Part shown: one piece after another, positions 33,235 to 44,216 of the stretch
Position numbering within the stretch: position 1 is the first letter of the stretch
Layout of the letters: the number at the start of each line of letters is the position of its first letter
NCBI GenBank assembly: GCA_024803745.1
Contig: JANJXV010000188.1
Location: 558,001-622,000, forward strand
DNA: 64,000 nucleotides
Direction: 5' to 3'
Origin: Megascapheus bottae
Lineage: Eukaryota; Chordata; Mammalia; Rodentia; Geomyidae
Made by a program: the position numbers and the translations under genes
The notes under the pieces: generated by a model
What the model saw: the letters and a program-made list of their open reading frames with translations, nothing else
What the model was told of the DNA's origin: nothing
Databases searched by the model: none

Positions 33235-33665
33235 GGTAAATAGAATTTTAACTGTTCAGAGAAGTTACACTTTTGGGTTCCTCCTCTAAGGGTATCCTTT
33301 GTGAGTACTAGAGTCCTGTATAGTTTATCATGTTCAGTTATATTTTAGATCTGGCTTCTACATATAAGAAAAAAACATAAATAATTTGACCCTCTAAGCT
33401 TAACATACCTCACTTAGTATGGTTTATTCTAGGTCCATCTATTTCCCTGCAAATGACATAATCTTACTATTTTTAATAGATGAATAAAATTCCATTGTCT
33501 GTATGTGCATATATGTATATATATACGTACATACATACATATATTTAGAGAGAGAGAGAAGGAGAGAGATCGTATTTTATTTATCCATTCATCTGTTGAT
33601 GGGCATCTGCGCTGTTTCCATAATTTGGCTACTGTGAATAGTGTGGCAAGGGTAATGAGTGTTTT
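33235..33665 (-). mobile_element. Ancient L1 3' UTR, minus
   Basis: Antisense of the conserved L1 3' region: CATACCTCACTTAGTATGGT, AATAAAATTCCATTGTCTG, TTATCCATTCATCTGTTGAT. Contains a TA/GA-rich tract at 33505-33562. Confidence 0.8.
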
Positions 33666-33711
33666 TTTTTGTCTTTACCATAGCCTTACTTGTTATGTTC
33701 TGGGTAGGTGG

Positions 33712-33855
33712 CCAGGAGTGGTATAGCCATGTCAGAATTGGAGATAAGAGTCTCATGTTCTTTAGTGCCATGGTGGCTTTGAACCTTGCTCCTCAGATAT
33801 CAGGCTCCTGAGTAGCTGGGATTATAGGCATGAGCCAACATGCCTGGCTTTGATG
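33712..33855 (-). mobile_element. Hybrid SINE, left two thirds, minus
   Basis: GAATTGGAGATAAGAGTCTC to GGCATGAGCCAACATGCCTG. Confidence 0.88.
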
Positions 33856-33857
33856 TT

Positions 33858-34990
33858 TAGTTTTTGTGAGGAAACTCCAATCCAAATTTAATTCCCACTA
33901 AAATAATTTATTCAGCTGTGTTGAAAGCCCAAAAGCATGGTACACCTGGTGAGCAGCTATCTTGCTGCATTACAACATGTTGAGGGTATCCTATGATGTA
34001 CATTTGCTCAGGTCTCTCTTTTTGTAAAGAGACACTGATGACATCATAGGGTCCCTATTCTCATGTCCTACTCCAAATCTAATCATCTCCGAATACACTT
34101 CACATATGAACTAGGGGATTCATTTTCTAAAATTTAAATTTTGAGGGGGGACAATTTAAACATTAACACTTTGGGGCATTCTTTTCTCCACACACATAAT
34201 ATAGTGAAGCATGAAAGTGAAAAATGTAGATTTCTCATAACACTGGGTGTGTTAGAATCCCAATTTATATGTTAACTCACATGTGATGTCATGAAGACTG
34301 GATAAAGTACCCTGGGGAAAGATTTTGTTTATATCACTCTAAATGTGTTTGCAGAAAAGTTGTTTGTAGAAAAGTTCCTTGGGGAAGTATTCTAACATGG
34401 TGGAATATTGGTGGAGTAGTGGTTTAACCATTGGATATTTGGGTGTTGTAAATCTTTCAGCAAGGGGATATGAGATGAAGCTGATACATACTTTGTGCTG
34501 TGTTGCATAGTCCTTGCTCTTGGCTGTGGTGGTTATGTTTTGTGTTTGCTCTAATGTCTTCCTTTATAAAGCATGACCTTCCCTATCTATGAATTTCTTC
34601 TCTCTAGACATGGTATAAATAATGCATTCTATAAACTGTCTTATATCTTCCTGGATGTTTTCCCTTTCTTCTATTCTCTTTTTGTTGTTGGGTGTGCCAT
34701 GTTTTTAATGGTGTAGTACAAACATTCTTGTTTTAACCATTAAGATTATCATTTTAAGACACTGAGAAAAGTTTTCAAGCAACAACTTAGTTGAAATTTG
34801 GTAATATTAAGTTCTTTTTGCATATGAGAAGTTCTTTTTAACTCTTCCTTTTTATTCTTTATTAATTTAGCCTGTGACTTAAGTTGTTGAATATTTTCTT
34901 GGATGATGTATTTTCTTTCGAGATTAGTCTAGTTATAGTTACTAACAAAACCCCTTGTTCTCTGCTCATTCTCATTTTGAGTTTGTTCTC
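33858..34990. other. Mostly unidentified old sequence
   Basis: 34060-34165 ('TGAACTAGGGGATTCATTTT', 'GAGGGGGGACAATTTAAAC') resembles a widespread old mammalian repeat whose name I cannot fix. The rest is AT-rich and unassigned. Confidence 0.3.
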
Positions 34991-34991
34991 T

Positions 34992-35392
34992 GTTAGTTTC
35001 TTTTGTTTATTCGTCATTACTAAGTAGTTGTACAAAGTGTTTACAATTCCATAAGTCATGAGTATAATTCCTTTTGGTAAAATCACTCCCCCTACCCTCA
35101 AATTACATAGTTCACATTTTTACATAATGTATATCAAATATAATGACTGCATTTTTTAATATTTCCTCCATTTGTGTGCTCATCCTTTCCCTTCCCCTCC
35201 ATAAAACATGTTTCTTCTTCCTGATACTCACTCTGATAAAGAGCACTGCAGTTGTTCAGAGGAGTTGCACCTTTGGATCTCTCCCAGAAATATATGTTTC
35301 TGTAGTCAGTTTGCTTCTGTATAAATGCACAAAACCCTGTATATGTTATCATGCATGAGATAATTCCAATGTAAGTCCTTTGAACAACTTAA
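34992..35392 (-). mobile_element. L1-3'-end-like repeat, minus
   Basis: 35016-35095 belongs to the dispersed family at 9438/51715/62870. 35253-35370 is similar to the antisense L1 block at 33255-33340. Confidence 0.45.
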
Positions 35393-35399
35393 CTTAAGT

Positions 35400-35665
35400 C
35401 TATCAAAACGTTTATCAGGAAGCTGGAATTTGAGTTTTGGGGGATGAGGTCAAGGGAAAGGGTGAGCCAAATGCAGAGGGGGCATAGCAGATATAGTCAT
35501 AATATTTAATGTATGGAACTAGGAAATTAAGAGGATGCATGGAGTTGAGAGAGATGGGTAAGAATGATGAAAGGAATGATACCGATCAAGGTGCATCGTA
35601 CTCATAAAATGACCTGCTGAATTGAAACCCCTTTGTAAAACTACTTAAAGATAATTAAAACAAAT
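35400..35665 (+). mobile_element. L1-3'-UTR-like repeat fragment
   Basis: GATACCGATCAAGGTGCATC, ACTGCTGAATTGAAACCCC-like and TACTTAAAGATAATTAAAAC blocks, shared with 30552-30648. Confidence 0.5.
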
Positions 35666-35937
35666 GAAAGAGCGTATTAGCCTTTGGACAGAAGTTCTAA
35701 GTAAATAAGATGTCCTTCCCAATATGGGAAGCATGATCTTGATGTGAACCTTGAATAGAAAATAAATGGAATCCAGTGGGCCTCGAACTGCAATCTCTCA
35801 TTCTGTCTCCAGTTTTTTTTTTAAAAAAGGCTACATATTTTTATTGTTAGGAACATATGAGGAAAAATTCCTTTGTGCAGCCAGAGTCATATAGTACCAC
35901 TAGATAGGGATATCGCCTTTTCTCAAGAATGGAGTAG

Positions 35938-36085
35938 AACAAGATGAGGGGTGCAGGTGGGGGGGGGAGCGAAATGGGGACCAAGACATGAGAAAGGGTA
36001 TCAATGGAGGTGAATTAATGGACCTTCTATCTGGCAAATATAATGTAACCCTTCTATTAATTACAATAAAAATATATGAAAAAAT
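35938..36085 (+). mobile_element. Young L1 3' end, plus, with G-rich tract and A-tail
   Basis: ACAAGATGAGGGG then a run of nine G (about 35959-35969), then GGGACCAAGACATGAGAAAG, CCCTTCTATTAATTACAATA and AAAATATATGAAAAAA. Same subfamily as 58400-58558. Confidence 0.92.
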
Positions 36086-36129
36086 TTAAAGATTTAAAAA
36101 AAGAAATAAAAAGAAATTATTTAGAAAAA

Positions 36130-36585
36130 AAAGAATGGAATAGATTAAATGTGTTGATGGCACTCTTTGTTCATCCTTGGAAGTTATTGTGGTTGTAACA
36201 AGGGAAAAGTTTGTGTGATCTGCTATATGCCTTTTTGCTTGTGGTGATTACTTCGATTTTTATTGCCCAATGAAGGAATAGGAAGAAACTTGTAGCCTAT
36301 CTTTCATGACTGGAGGATATGAGATTAAAAAAAAAAGGTTTGTAACATATTCCATCCAGTCTCTGTGCCTAGTCTAATGCTTGAGTCCTTAGGCTATGAT
36401 AATAGAGGCTCCTCTGTTGGCAACTGTTCTTCCAGCTTTTCCTGTCATGAGGAGAGCTTCAGTGTGGGGGCTCTGGCTTTTTCCACAGAAGAGAAAGTGG
36501 ATTCTATGCATAAGCACTGCATACTAATATCTGACATTCATGTAGATTTGAGTGGGAATAAGAGGAGAAGGGATTGGAAGAAGTG
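36130..36585. other. Unique sequence
   Basis: No feature supported. Confidence 0.3.
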
Positions 36586-36587
36586 TG

Positions 36588-36668
36588 TCTCAAGTGGTAG
36601 AGTGCCAATCTTAAGCAAAAATCTGAGCAAGAATGTAAGGCCCTTAGTTGAAATCTCAGTACAAGCTT
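36588..36668 (+). mobile_element. ID-like SINE right half, plus
   Basis: GTCTCAAGTGGTAGAGTGCC and GGCCCTTAGTTGAAATCTC. Confidence 0.7.
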
Positions 36669-36944
36669 TCTAAAAGGAAGAATGCGGCCTTATGACTACC
36701 CCTCTCATAGAGGAATGCCTTATATATGAGTGGTGCTGGTTTATGAAATCCTCTCCAAAATTCATAGATCTCTTTCTCGAAGGGGTGAGAGTCTCCCCGG
36801 GAAAACTCAGTGAGCCACAATGTCTGCCTTGTATTAATGTGCTTGGCCTTTGACATTTTTTCTTCTCCCTGGCTTGCTGTGATGTACCCTACATCAGGAG
36901 CCACTTACTGCTCCCCATGTAACAATGTTCCATATCTGTTTGTT

Positions 36945-37165
36945 TGTTTTCCTTATGCTGGGGTTTGAACTCAGGGCTGGGCAGTGCTTAAGGCTAGCCC
37001 TCTGCTTGTGCCATGGCTCTACTTCTGCCTTTTTGGTAGTTATTTGGAGATAAGAGTTCCATAAACCTTTTTGTCAGGCTGACTTTGAATCTGGATTCTC
37101 AGATCTCAACCTCCTGAATACTAAGATTGCAGGATTGAGCTGCCAGCAGCTGGCTGCTTCATGCG
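36945..37165 (-). mobile_element. 7SL/ID hybrid SINE, minus
   Basis: CTGGGGTTTGAACTCAGGGC at the ID end; TATTTGGAGATAAGAGTTCC in the middle; TCAACCTCCTGAATACTAAG at the 7SL end. Confidence 0.88.
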
Positions 37166-37167
37166 GT

Positions 37168-37430
37168 CTTATTTATTTACTTATCAACTACTTGGTGAAC
37201 CTCACCTTTCCTGAACTCCACCATGATCTATGATCCAAGCTGTCTGGAAACCTTCAAAGAAACTCTAATGCTCTGCATTCTACTCATCCCAGCATACAAG
37301 AAGTTTCTTTGAATCTTTGATTTGTCTGAATCAAAGAGCTTTTCTTGTTTTTCCAGATGTGACTGGGGTTTCTCCTGGTGTCCTCTTGGTTTAGATAAGC
37401 TGTCTGCTTCCTCCTCCATCTTTATTTGTA
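37168..37430. other. Unique sequence
   Basis: No feature supported. Confidence 0.3.

Positions 37431-37431
<1 letters not shown>

Positions 37432-37483
<52 letters not shown>
37432..37483. repeat. (TG)n microsatellite
   Basis: Pure TG run, followed by TTG and TTTTG runs at 37515-37545. Confidence 0.98.
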
Positions 37484-37577
37484 TGAAAGCAGTGATTCTT
37501 CATTACCATGGCATTGTTTTGTTGTTGTTGTTTTGTTTTGTTTTCTCGTTTGCAATTTTGGTTACCTGTACTGGTAA

Positions 37578-37748
37578 TGTTCTCTCCCTTTCTCTCCCTC
37601 TCTTTCTCTTTCCCTCTATTTCTCACTCCCACCCTCTCTCTGTGTCTCTTGTGCACAGTATGTGCCTTTCCTCACTTTTTCTTTTTCTTCCTTTTCTTTC
37701 TTTCCCTCTCTCTCTCTCTCTCACTTCCTTGCTTCCATGCTTCCTTTC
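37578..37748. repeat. Pyrimidine-rich tract
   Basis: TCTCCC, TTTCTC and CTCTCT units. Open frames through it are low-complexity. Confidence 0.85.
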
Positions 37749-37754
37749 TCTTGA

Positions 37755-37985
37755 ATTGTTACTAAGGCTTTAACTCAGGACTTAAGCTCTGTCTCTGACC
37801 TTTTTTTGCTTAAGGCTAGCACTCTACCATTTGAGCCATGGTTCCACTTACAGCTTTTTTGGTAGTTGGTTGGAAATGAGTTTCCAATTAACTTTGCTAC
37901 CTGGGCTGGCTTCAAATTGTGATCCTCATATCTTGGCCTCCTGTAGCTAGGATTGCAGGTGTGAGCCTGTGGCACACAGCGGGTG
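37755..37985 (-). mobile_element. 7SL/ID hybrid SINE, minus
   Basis: GGCTTTAACTCAGGACTTAA at the ID end; GTTGGTTGGAAATGAGTTTC; GGCCTCCTGTAGCTAGGATT at the 7SL end. Confidence 0.88.
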
Positions 37986-38077
37986 CGATTTGTAACCTTC
38001 CAGCTGTACCCTGAACCTCAACAGTCTATTCTGAAGCCAAAGAGTTACTTTTCTTGTTTTTGAAATTTTAATTGTTG

Positions 38078-38156
38078 AGCAGGGCATGGAGTCTAGCTAC
38101 TCAGGAAGCTGAGAACTGAGGATTGCAGTTCAAAGCCATCCTGGGCACTAAAGATT
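38078..38156 (+). mobile_element. Hybrid SINE left half, cut off
   Basis: GAGCAGGGCATGGAGTCTAG to AAAGCCATCCTGGGCAC. It stops just before the poly-T start of the retrocopy at 38159. Confidence 0.8.
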
Positions 38157-38158
38157 GA

Positions 38159-39020
38159 TTTTTTTTTACTTGTAAACTAAAGTTTTATTTCTATACACGT
38201 TCAAAATATTACTCCCCAAATGTTCACAGAATACATTGTGTTTAGTCATTTATATAAAAAAGGAACATGATGGATTCGGTAAATATAACATTTTATTTTT
38301 CTTTGTAAAAATTGATTATTTGTGAAAACTATATCAAGGGCCCTCCTTCCCCGGCAACCAGTGGCTGTTTAGATGACTTAGAGTTAGGGCCACCTCCCGC
38401 AGTCTCTGTCCTATATGGCCTGAGGTTGAAGTCCAGTCATCACCCGTTAGGTGCAGGCCTAAAAGATTGCCATGGTGGCTAACAAGTCTTTAAAGAACCA
38501 TTATCGCCAGCACATCATTTTCCTCAGCCTGGAGAAGAAAGGAGAGGATTGCTCATTGCCCTGGCCCGAAAGCTCTTCAGGGGGCTGGGTATCAGGCATC
38601 AGCATCACAGTGGGCTCTGGGGTGGAGGCCTTTCGGGGACAAGGCCCCCCTGCCTCTACCTGGGCAGGCTGCACACTGTCTTTGAGTTGGGCATCTGCAA
38701 AGATTTTCTGCTCCTTGCTGTCTTCAATGTTTGAGGGGCTTGGCAGGTGTGAAGTGACCTCAGAAGCTGTGCTCTGGGTGGGAGTAAGCATAGCTTCTGT
38801 GGGGGTACTCATGTTTTCCCTTGTGTTTTGGATTATATGCTACGTGACGAGTTTTCTCTGAGTCCATCTGTGGCCAGCAGGCAATGATCTTCTACTCCTA
38901 GTCATCTGGTTCCCACTGGAGGTGACTGACAAGCTGGGTGCACTCTGTCTCTGGTGCCTTTGTCTTGGCTATCTCTGGCCTCTGCGGTAGCCAGTGCCAC
39001 TGAACTGTGCTCAGTTCTTT
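38159..39020 (-). pseudogene. Retrocopy of an unidentified mRNA with an intact 103-codon frame
   Basis: On the minus strand, an ATG at 38812-38810 (context AAAACATGA, with A at -3 and an in-frame TAG nine codons upstream) opens 103 codons ending TAA at 38503-38501. The product starts MSTPTEAMLTPTQS, is rich in S/T/P/E, and ends SPFFSRLRKMMCWR, a basic tail with a near-terminal cysteine. No membrane segment, signal peptide or domain is visible. About 340 bp of 3' sequence follows, with AATAAA motifs (38184-38189, and near 38290) and an A-run (poly-T on plus) at 38159-38167. That is the layout of a processed transcript. The 5' end is unclear (about 39020), and no target duplication could be confirmed. 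I do not recognise the parent gene. Whether this copy is expressed is unknown; absence of breaks suggests a recent copy or a short target. Confidence 0.6.
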
Positions 39021-39023
39021 CTG

Positions 39024-39262
39024 TTTTTTTTTTCTTTTTTCTTTTTTTTTTGGTCGTGGGACTTGAACTCTGGGCCTGGGCCCTTGAGCTCTTCAGCTCA
39101 AGGTACCATCCTACCCCTTGAGCCACAGCTCCACTTCCCATTTTCTGTGGTGGTTAATTGGAGAAAAGAATCTCATGGACTTTAGTGCCTGGGTTAGCTT
39201 TGAACTGCATGCCTTCTGAGTAGCTAGGATTACAAATGTGAGCCACCCTGCCCAGATTCAGA
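39024..39262 (-). mobile_element. 7SL/ID hybrid SINE, minus
   Basis: Poly-T at 39024-39049, then GTGGGACTTGAACTCTGGGC at the ID end and TAGCTAGGATTACAAATGTG at the 7SL end. Confidence 0.93.
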
Positions 39263-39317
39263 AGTATCTTCTTAAATAAAGTGCCTGTAATTTTGCTTTC
39301 TGGTAAAAGTCTCTGTA

Positions 39318-39495
39318 TAGGGCTGAGTGTGTGGCTTAGTGGTAGAGTGCTTGCCTTGCATGCCTAAAGTAGTACCACATCACAGAAAAAGCAGGAAGCG
39401 ATGCTGTGGCTCAAGTGGTAGAATGTTAGCCTCGAGCAAAAGAAACTTAGTGACAGTGCTCAGCCCTCAATTCAAGCCCAAGGACTGGAGAAAAC
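39318..39495 (+). mobile_element. ID-dimer SINE, plus
   Basis: GTGGCTTAGTGGTAGAGTGC and GTGGCTCAAGTGGTAGAATG. The inter-half region is shortened. Confidence 0.9.
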
Positions 39496-39512
39496 AAAGG
39501 TCTCTGAACAAT

Positions 39513-39640
39513 TGGCTTTTTTGGTTGTTAATTGAAGCTGAGTTTTATGCACTTAACTTCCTGTAGCTGGCTTTGAATTTAAATCCTCTGATATCAGTTT
39601 CTTGAGTAGGTAGAATTATGTCTGTACAATCACTTAGTGT
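39513..39640 (-). mobile_element. Hybrid SINE left half variant, minus
   Basis: GGTTGTTAATTGAAGCTGAG and CAGTTTCTTGAGTAGGTAGA. A second copy of this variant is at 41345-41485. Confidence 0.75.
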
Positions 39641-39641
39641 G

Positions 39642-40430
39642 ACTTTCTAGTTGCAGCCAATTGGTCAGCTTCTAAAACTCTGGTTTCTCAGAGACAGCTG
39701 TGTAGGTTCTGTACTTACCCTGCCATCTTCCTGAGTTCATCCTTAGGATACCATTTTCATCTTCACTGCCAGCTAATTGGTTCTACCTATCCACTGATTG
39801 AGCGCTTATCTTAGAATTTAAAGCAAGTGGCTGGGATGTTTATATGTGATTGCAAGCTTGATGGATCCAGAAGCCCCTGGATTTGTAATGCACCTCTGTA
39901 GGGGTGTCTGTGAGAGTTTTCCAGAGAGGATTATGGAAGGGGGAGGATCTCTGAATCTGGATGTCAACATTCCTTAGGTGTGGAACCTATGCAGAATAGG
40001 AGAAAGCTAGATAGCACAAGCCTTCTTTGTCTCTGCTTCTTGGCTACTGCAATGAAAGTATACATTACAAATCATTATATGTGTATATAAATCTCTCTAT
40101 ATATTTGTGAACATGTAATAGAATGCCATTCGTTCACTCCATGATGTGCAGAAAACTCAGGAAATGCAAACTTCCCTTCCTTAACTTACTATGCCAGATA
40201 TTTAGTTATGGCAATGGAAATCTATCACATCTATAAGCTGTCACCTCCTCATAACACTGTATTTTCCATATTCCCTTCTAATAATGGTAATTTAGCTGTC
40301 AAAGACTATATAACACTACATATGTGCAAGATACCTATGGCATTGATTTTATTTTATACAACTAGTAATCTTTTGGGGTGATATAAAACAAAAGAATTTT
40401 CTTTATATTTCCCTACATTATTTTCATTTC
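39642..40430. other. Unique, AT-rich sequence
   Basis: No feature supported. Confidence 0.3.
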
Positions 40431-40838
40431 CAGTGCTCTTCGGTTGGTTGTCTAGATTCAGATTTCTATCTGGAATCACATTTCTTTCACCTGAAAAACA
40501 TTCTTGAACATTTACTATACTCTAGTTCTGTGGATAATGGATTTTCTAAGCTTTTGTGTGTCTAATGTATTTTTCTTTTGCCTTCATTTAAGGGATGTTT
40601 GCAATGGCCATAGAGTGTTAGGTTGACATTTTAGGTTTTGCTTTTCTGTTAGTACTGTGAAGATGTTGCTTCCTTGATTTCTGAGTTGAAAATCTGTTGT
40701 CTCCTTATTTTTCTTTGCTTTATGGATCTTTAACTCTCTTGGTGATTTTAAGATTTTTGTCTTTCGCAGTTGTTTTGGATAGTTTATGTCTTTTAGTGTA
40801 GTTCTCATGTTTTTTGTGCCAGATGGTCTCTGGGTTTC
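40431..40838 (-). mobile_element. Probable ancient L1 5'/ORF1-region fragment, minus
   Basis: Antisense reading gives a 74-codon low-complexity K/E/T-rich frame (40584-40808). The text 'GTTTTGGATAGTTTATGTC...GTTTTTTGTGCC' resembles old L1M 5' sequence. Weak. Confidence 0.35.
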
Positions 40839-40936
40839 TTCTCTTCCTTCCTTCCTTCCTTCCTTCCTTCCTTCCTTCCTTCCTTCCTTCCTTCCTTCCT
40901 TCCTTTCTTCCTTTCTCTCTCTTTCTTTCTTTTTTT
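40839..40936. repeat. (TTCC)n microsatellite
   Basis: About 16 TTCC units, then TTTC/CTCT. Confidence 0.97.
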
Positions 40937-41162
40937 GTCAGTCATGGGGCTTGAACTCTGGACCTGGGTGCTGTCCCTGAGCATTTCAGCTCAAGGCTAG
41001 TACCCTACCCTTTGAGCCACATCCCCACTTCCTCTTTCTTAGTGATTAATTGGAGTTTAGAGTCTCATATTCTTTAGTGCCGAAGCTGGCTTTGAACCAT
41101 GATCCCCAGAAATTAGCCTTCTTCATAGCTAGGATTAAAGGCATGAGACACCGTACCTGAAT
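40937..41162 (-). mobile_element. 7SL/ID hybrid SINE, minus
   Basis: GTCATGGGGCTTGAACTCTG at the ID end; GTGATTAATTGGAGTTTAGA; CTTCATAGCTAGGATTAAAG at the 7SL end. Confidence 0.92.
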
Positions 41163-41181
41163 AGCTTCTTGTATTTCTAAG

Positions 41182-41184
<3 letters not shown>

Positions 41185-41222
<38 letters not shown>
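41185..41222. repeat. (TG)n microsatellite
   Basis: Pure TG run. A (CTC)n tract follows at 41287-41313. Confidence 0.97.
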
Positions 41223-41223
<1 letters not shown>

Positions 41224-41344
41224 TTGGACTGGCAGTTGACTATCAGTGCTTAGCCACTCTCTCTGAGCTGCTACTGCTGCTGCTTCCTCTTCTTCCTCCT
41301 CCTCCTCCTCCTCCAATATTGATGCTCTCCAACTTGAGCTACAG

Positions 41345-41487
41345 CTCTATTTCTGGCTTTTTGGTTGTTAATTGAAGCTGAGTCTTGTACATTTATCGTT
41401 CTCTAGCTGGCTTTGAGCTTAAATCCTCTGATATCAGTCTCCTGAGTAGATAGAATTATAGGCATGAGCTACTGGTGCCTAATTCTA
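41345..41487 (-). mobile_element. Hybrid SINE left half variant, minus
   Basis: Same variant as 39513-39640 (GGTTGTTAATTGAAGCTGAG, CAGTCTCCTGAGTAGATAGA). Confidence 0.78.
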
Positions 41488-41559
41488 GGCATATAATTTT
41501 GGCAATTCAGAAAGTTTACTTGTTTTTTCAAATATATATATGTATATTTATATATTACC

Positions 41560-42112
41560 TACCATTTCCCCCTTTCTTCAGATATTCTAATTACATGAAG
41601 ATTATTAATCCTTTGTGAAATAGTCACATAACATAATTAACATGGTATTCAGTTTTCCAATGTTTTTATGCTTTAAATATAACTTTTGGACATTTTATGT
41701 TTTCAAATCACTAATCTTTTTCCTCCTCCCAGTGGCTAATCTGCTGTTAAGCTCATCTAGTGGATTTTTAACTCTATCATTTTAATGATTATATCTACAT
41801 GTTTTATTTGACCCTTGGTAGTTTTTCATTTCTCTTTACTATGATGAATCCTTCTTCTAGGTTACTGACTATATGAAACACAATCATAATCTTTCTTTTC
41901 CTCTCTTGCCATTTATTCTATCATCCATGTCATGTCTAGGCTTCCATATTTTAAATTGAGTCTCTTTTGGGGGGTTATATTTCATTCATTTTTACATACA
42001 CATACATTTTTGATTGGCTATCAGGCTTTGGGATTTTATTTATTCAAGTGGAATGTTTTGTGTATATGGATATTTTCTTATGTTATCTTAAGTTTTGTTT
42101 AAACAGGAAAGC
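41560..42112 (-). mobile_element. Ancient L1M fragment, minus
   Basis: 'CTAATCTGCTGTTAAGCTCA', 'TTAACTCTATCATTTTAATG' and 'GGGATTTTATTTATTCAAGT' follow the antisense L1M 5' portion. Strongly diverged. Confidence 0.5.
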
Positions 42113-42125
42113 CAAAGTTTTCCTG

Positions 42126-42127
42126 TG

Positions 42128-42175
<48 letters not shown>

Positions 42176-42205
42176 CTTTTCTTTTTCTTTTTCTTTTTTG
42201 CTAGG
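42126..42205. repeat. (TG)n then (TTTTC)n
   Basis: TG run 42129-42171, TTTTC run 42173-42199. Confidence 0.97.
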
Positions 42206-42424
42206 CAGGACCAGACAGATAGGCATTTATTTAATTTAGAGCTAATTTTCCTCATAATTGAAATACTCTACTGATGCCCTATCAATTATAAAGTTGGTTG
42301 ATGTTAGGCACGATAAGGCACAGTACCCTTCAGGAGCTTAACCAGAAGGCAAGGAGTTTGGAATTTATATATCTTTCCTCCTTCTTCCCTTTCCTCCTTC
42401 CTTTCTTCCATCTCATCTGCTTTT

Positions 42425-42625
42425 GTTTTTGACATCACTAGCTTTCGAATTCACAGCCTCATAGTTGTTTGCTAGGCTGGCATTATACCACTTGAACCAT
42501 GCCTCCAGCTTGTCCTTTTTGCTAGTTATTTGGAAATGGAATATAGTGAACTTTTCTACCTGTGCTTTCCTCAAGCCATATTTCTTCAGATTTTTGTCTC
42601 CTGAATAGTTGAGATAAGAATAAGC
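42425..42625 (-). mobile_element. Decayed 7SL/ID hybrid SINE, minus
   Basis: GACATCACTAGCTTTCGAAT to GTCTCCTGAATAGTTGAGAT. Confidence 0.65.
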
Positions 42626-43007
42626 TCCCAATTCCTGGTTGACAAATTTATATATGTTACAAGCATCTTTTATCTTACACCTATCTTCAATTGATTTTTT
42701 TCTGGGCATGAATTCTGCTACCAATTGGAACAAAACTCCCTTTAGGATCTAAAGACATCATTCTATTGCTTCTGGCAACTTGTGCTACTGCTAAAAATTT
42801 CTAACTCATCCTCTTCTTGACACCTTGTGTGTGAATTGGTATTTCTTTCTGGAAACTTCTATAAGATTCTCTTTACTTTCACTTTACTGAAGTTTTATGA
42901 TGCTGAATCTGAGTACATCAGAGTTCATTATCCTGGACATTTGATGAGCCTTTTCAGTACCAAAATCACATGCTTTAATTCCAGGAAACTTGTTTTGAAA
43001 TAAACAA

Positions 43008-43240
43008 GTTGTTGTGGGCCTTGGATTCAGGGCCTGTGTGCTTTCTTTGAGCCTCTTTGTGCTTAAAGCTAGCACTTTATCACTTGAGCCATAGAGCCAG
43101 TTCCAATTTTTGAGTGGTCTATTATAGATAAGAGTCTCACAGGGACTTTTTTGCCCCAGCTGGCTTCAAATTGGCATCATCAGATCATGCCTCCTGAGTA
43201 GACAGGATTACAGGTGTGAGCCACCAGAATATGGTCCTTT
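43008..43240 (-). mobile_element. 7SL/ID hybrid SINE, minus
   Basis: GGGCCTTGGATTCAGGGCCT at the ID end; CTATTATAGATAAGAGTCTC; GACAGGATTACAGGTGTGAG at the 7SL end. Confidence 0.9.
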
Positions 43241-43915
43241 AAATGGTATCATTAAAATTCATTATCCAAGTAATTTGTTTCATTTAAATTTTCAATTTGA
43301 CTTCATTTTATTTTCTAATTTTATTTTTCCTCCTGTTCTTTTCTTTTTTTAATTAAGTGGTATCCAAACTTCAAACTCTATTACAAAGCTGTAGTAATTA
43401 AAAAAAATTCAGCTTGGTATTGGCACAAGAATGGGCCTGAAGATGAGTGAAATAGAATAGAAGATACGGAAATGAACCTACAGACCTATGGCCACCTAAT
43501 CTTTGATACAGGAGCCAAAAACACAGAATGGAAGGAAAACAGGCTCTTCAACAAATGGTACTCTCAGAATTGGCTAACCTCATGCAGAAAATTGAAGTTA
43601 GATTTTATATATCAACCTGTACTAGAATAAACTTCAAATGAATCAAAGACCTCAATGTAAGACCAGATACCCTGAAAATACTATAGGAATGGATAGAGGA
43701 ATCACAAGTGTTTGGCAGAGGTTGTAATTTCCTAAGTAAAAGATCAAAAATCACAACAAATCAAAGAAAGACTAGATAAATGGAAATTATCAAACTGAAG
43801 AGTTTTTGCATAGCAAAGGACATAGCTAGAAAGATAAATAGAACACCCACAGAATGGTGTGGGGAATATATTTGCTACTTGTATCAGACAAGGATCTCAT
43901 ATCTAAAATATACTC

Positions 43916-44120
43916 GGGGCCAGGAGTTTGGCCTAGTGGTTAAAGTGCTTGCCTAGCATGCACGAAGACCCGGGTTTGATTCCTCGGTACCACATACATA
44001 GAAAAAAGCTGGAAGTGGTGCTGAGGCCCAAGTGGTAGAGCTCTAGCCTTGAGAAAGTCCAAGGATAGTGCTCAGGCCCTGAGCTCAAGCCCAGGACTGG
44101 CAAAAAAAATAAAATAAAAT
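43916..44120 (+). mobile_element. ID-dimer SINE in the L1, with 11-12-bp target duplication
   Basis: Flanks AAAATATACTC at 43905-43915 and 44121-44131 are identical. Both halves are clear, with an AAAAT-type tail. Close to consensus. Confidence 0.95.
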
Positions 44121-44171
44121 AAAATATACTCAGAGCTCAAAAAATTAAACCTGTCTAGAACAAATCCTCAA

Positions 44172-44172
44172 A

Positions 44173-44215
<43 letters not shown>

Positions 44216-44216
44216 A
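44172..44216. repeat. (AAAT)n microsatellite
   Basis: About 11 AAAT units inside the L1. Confidence 0.97.
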
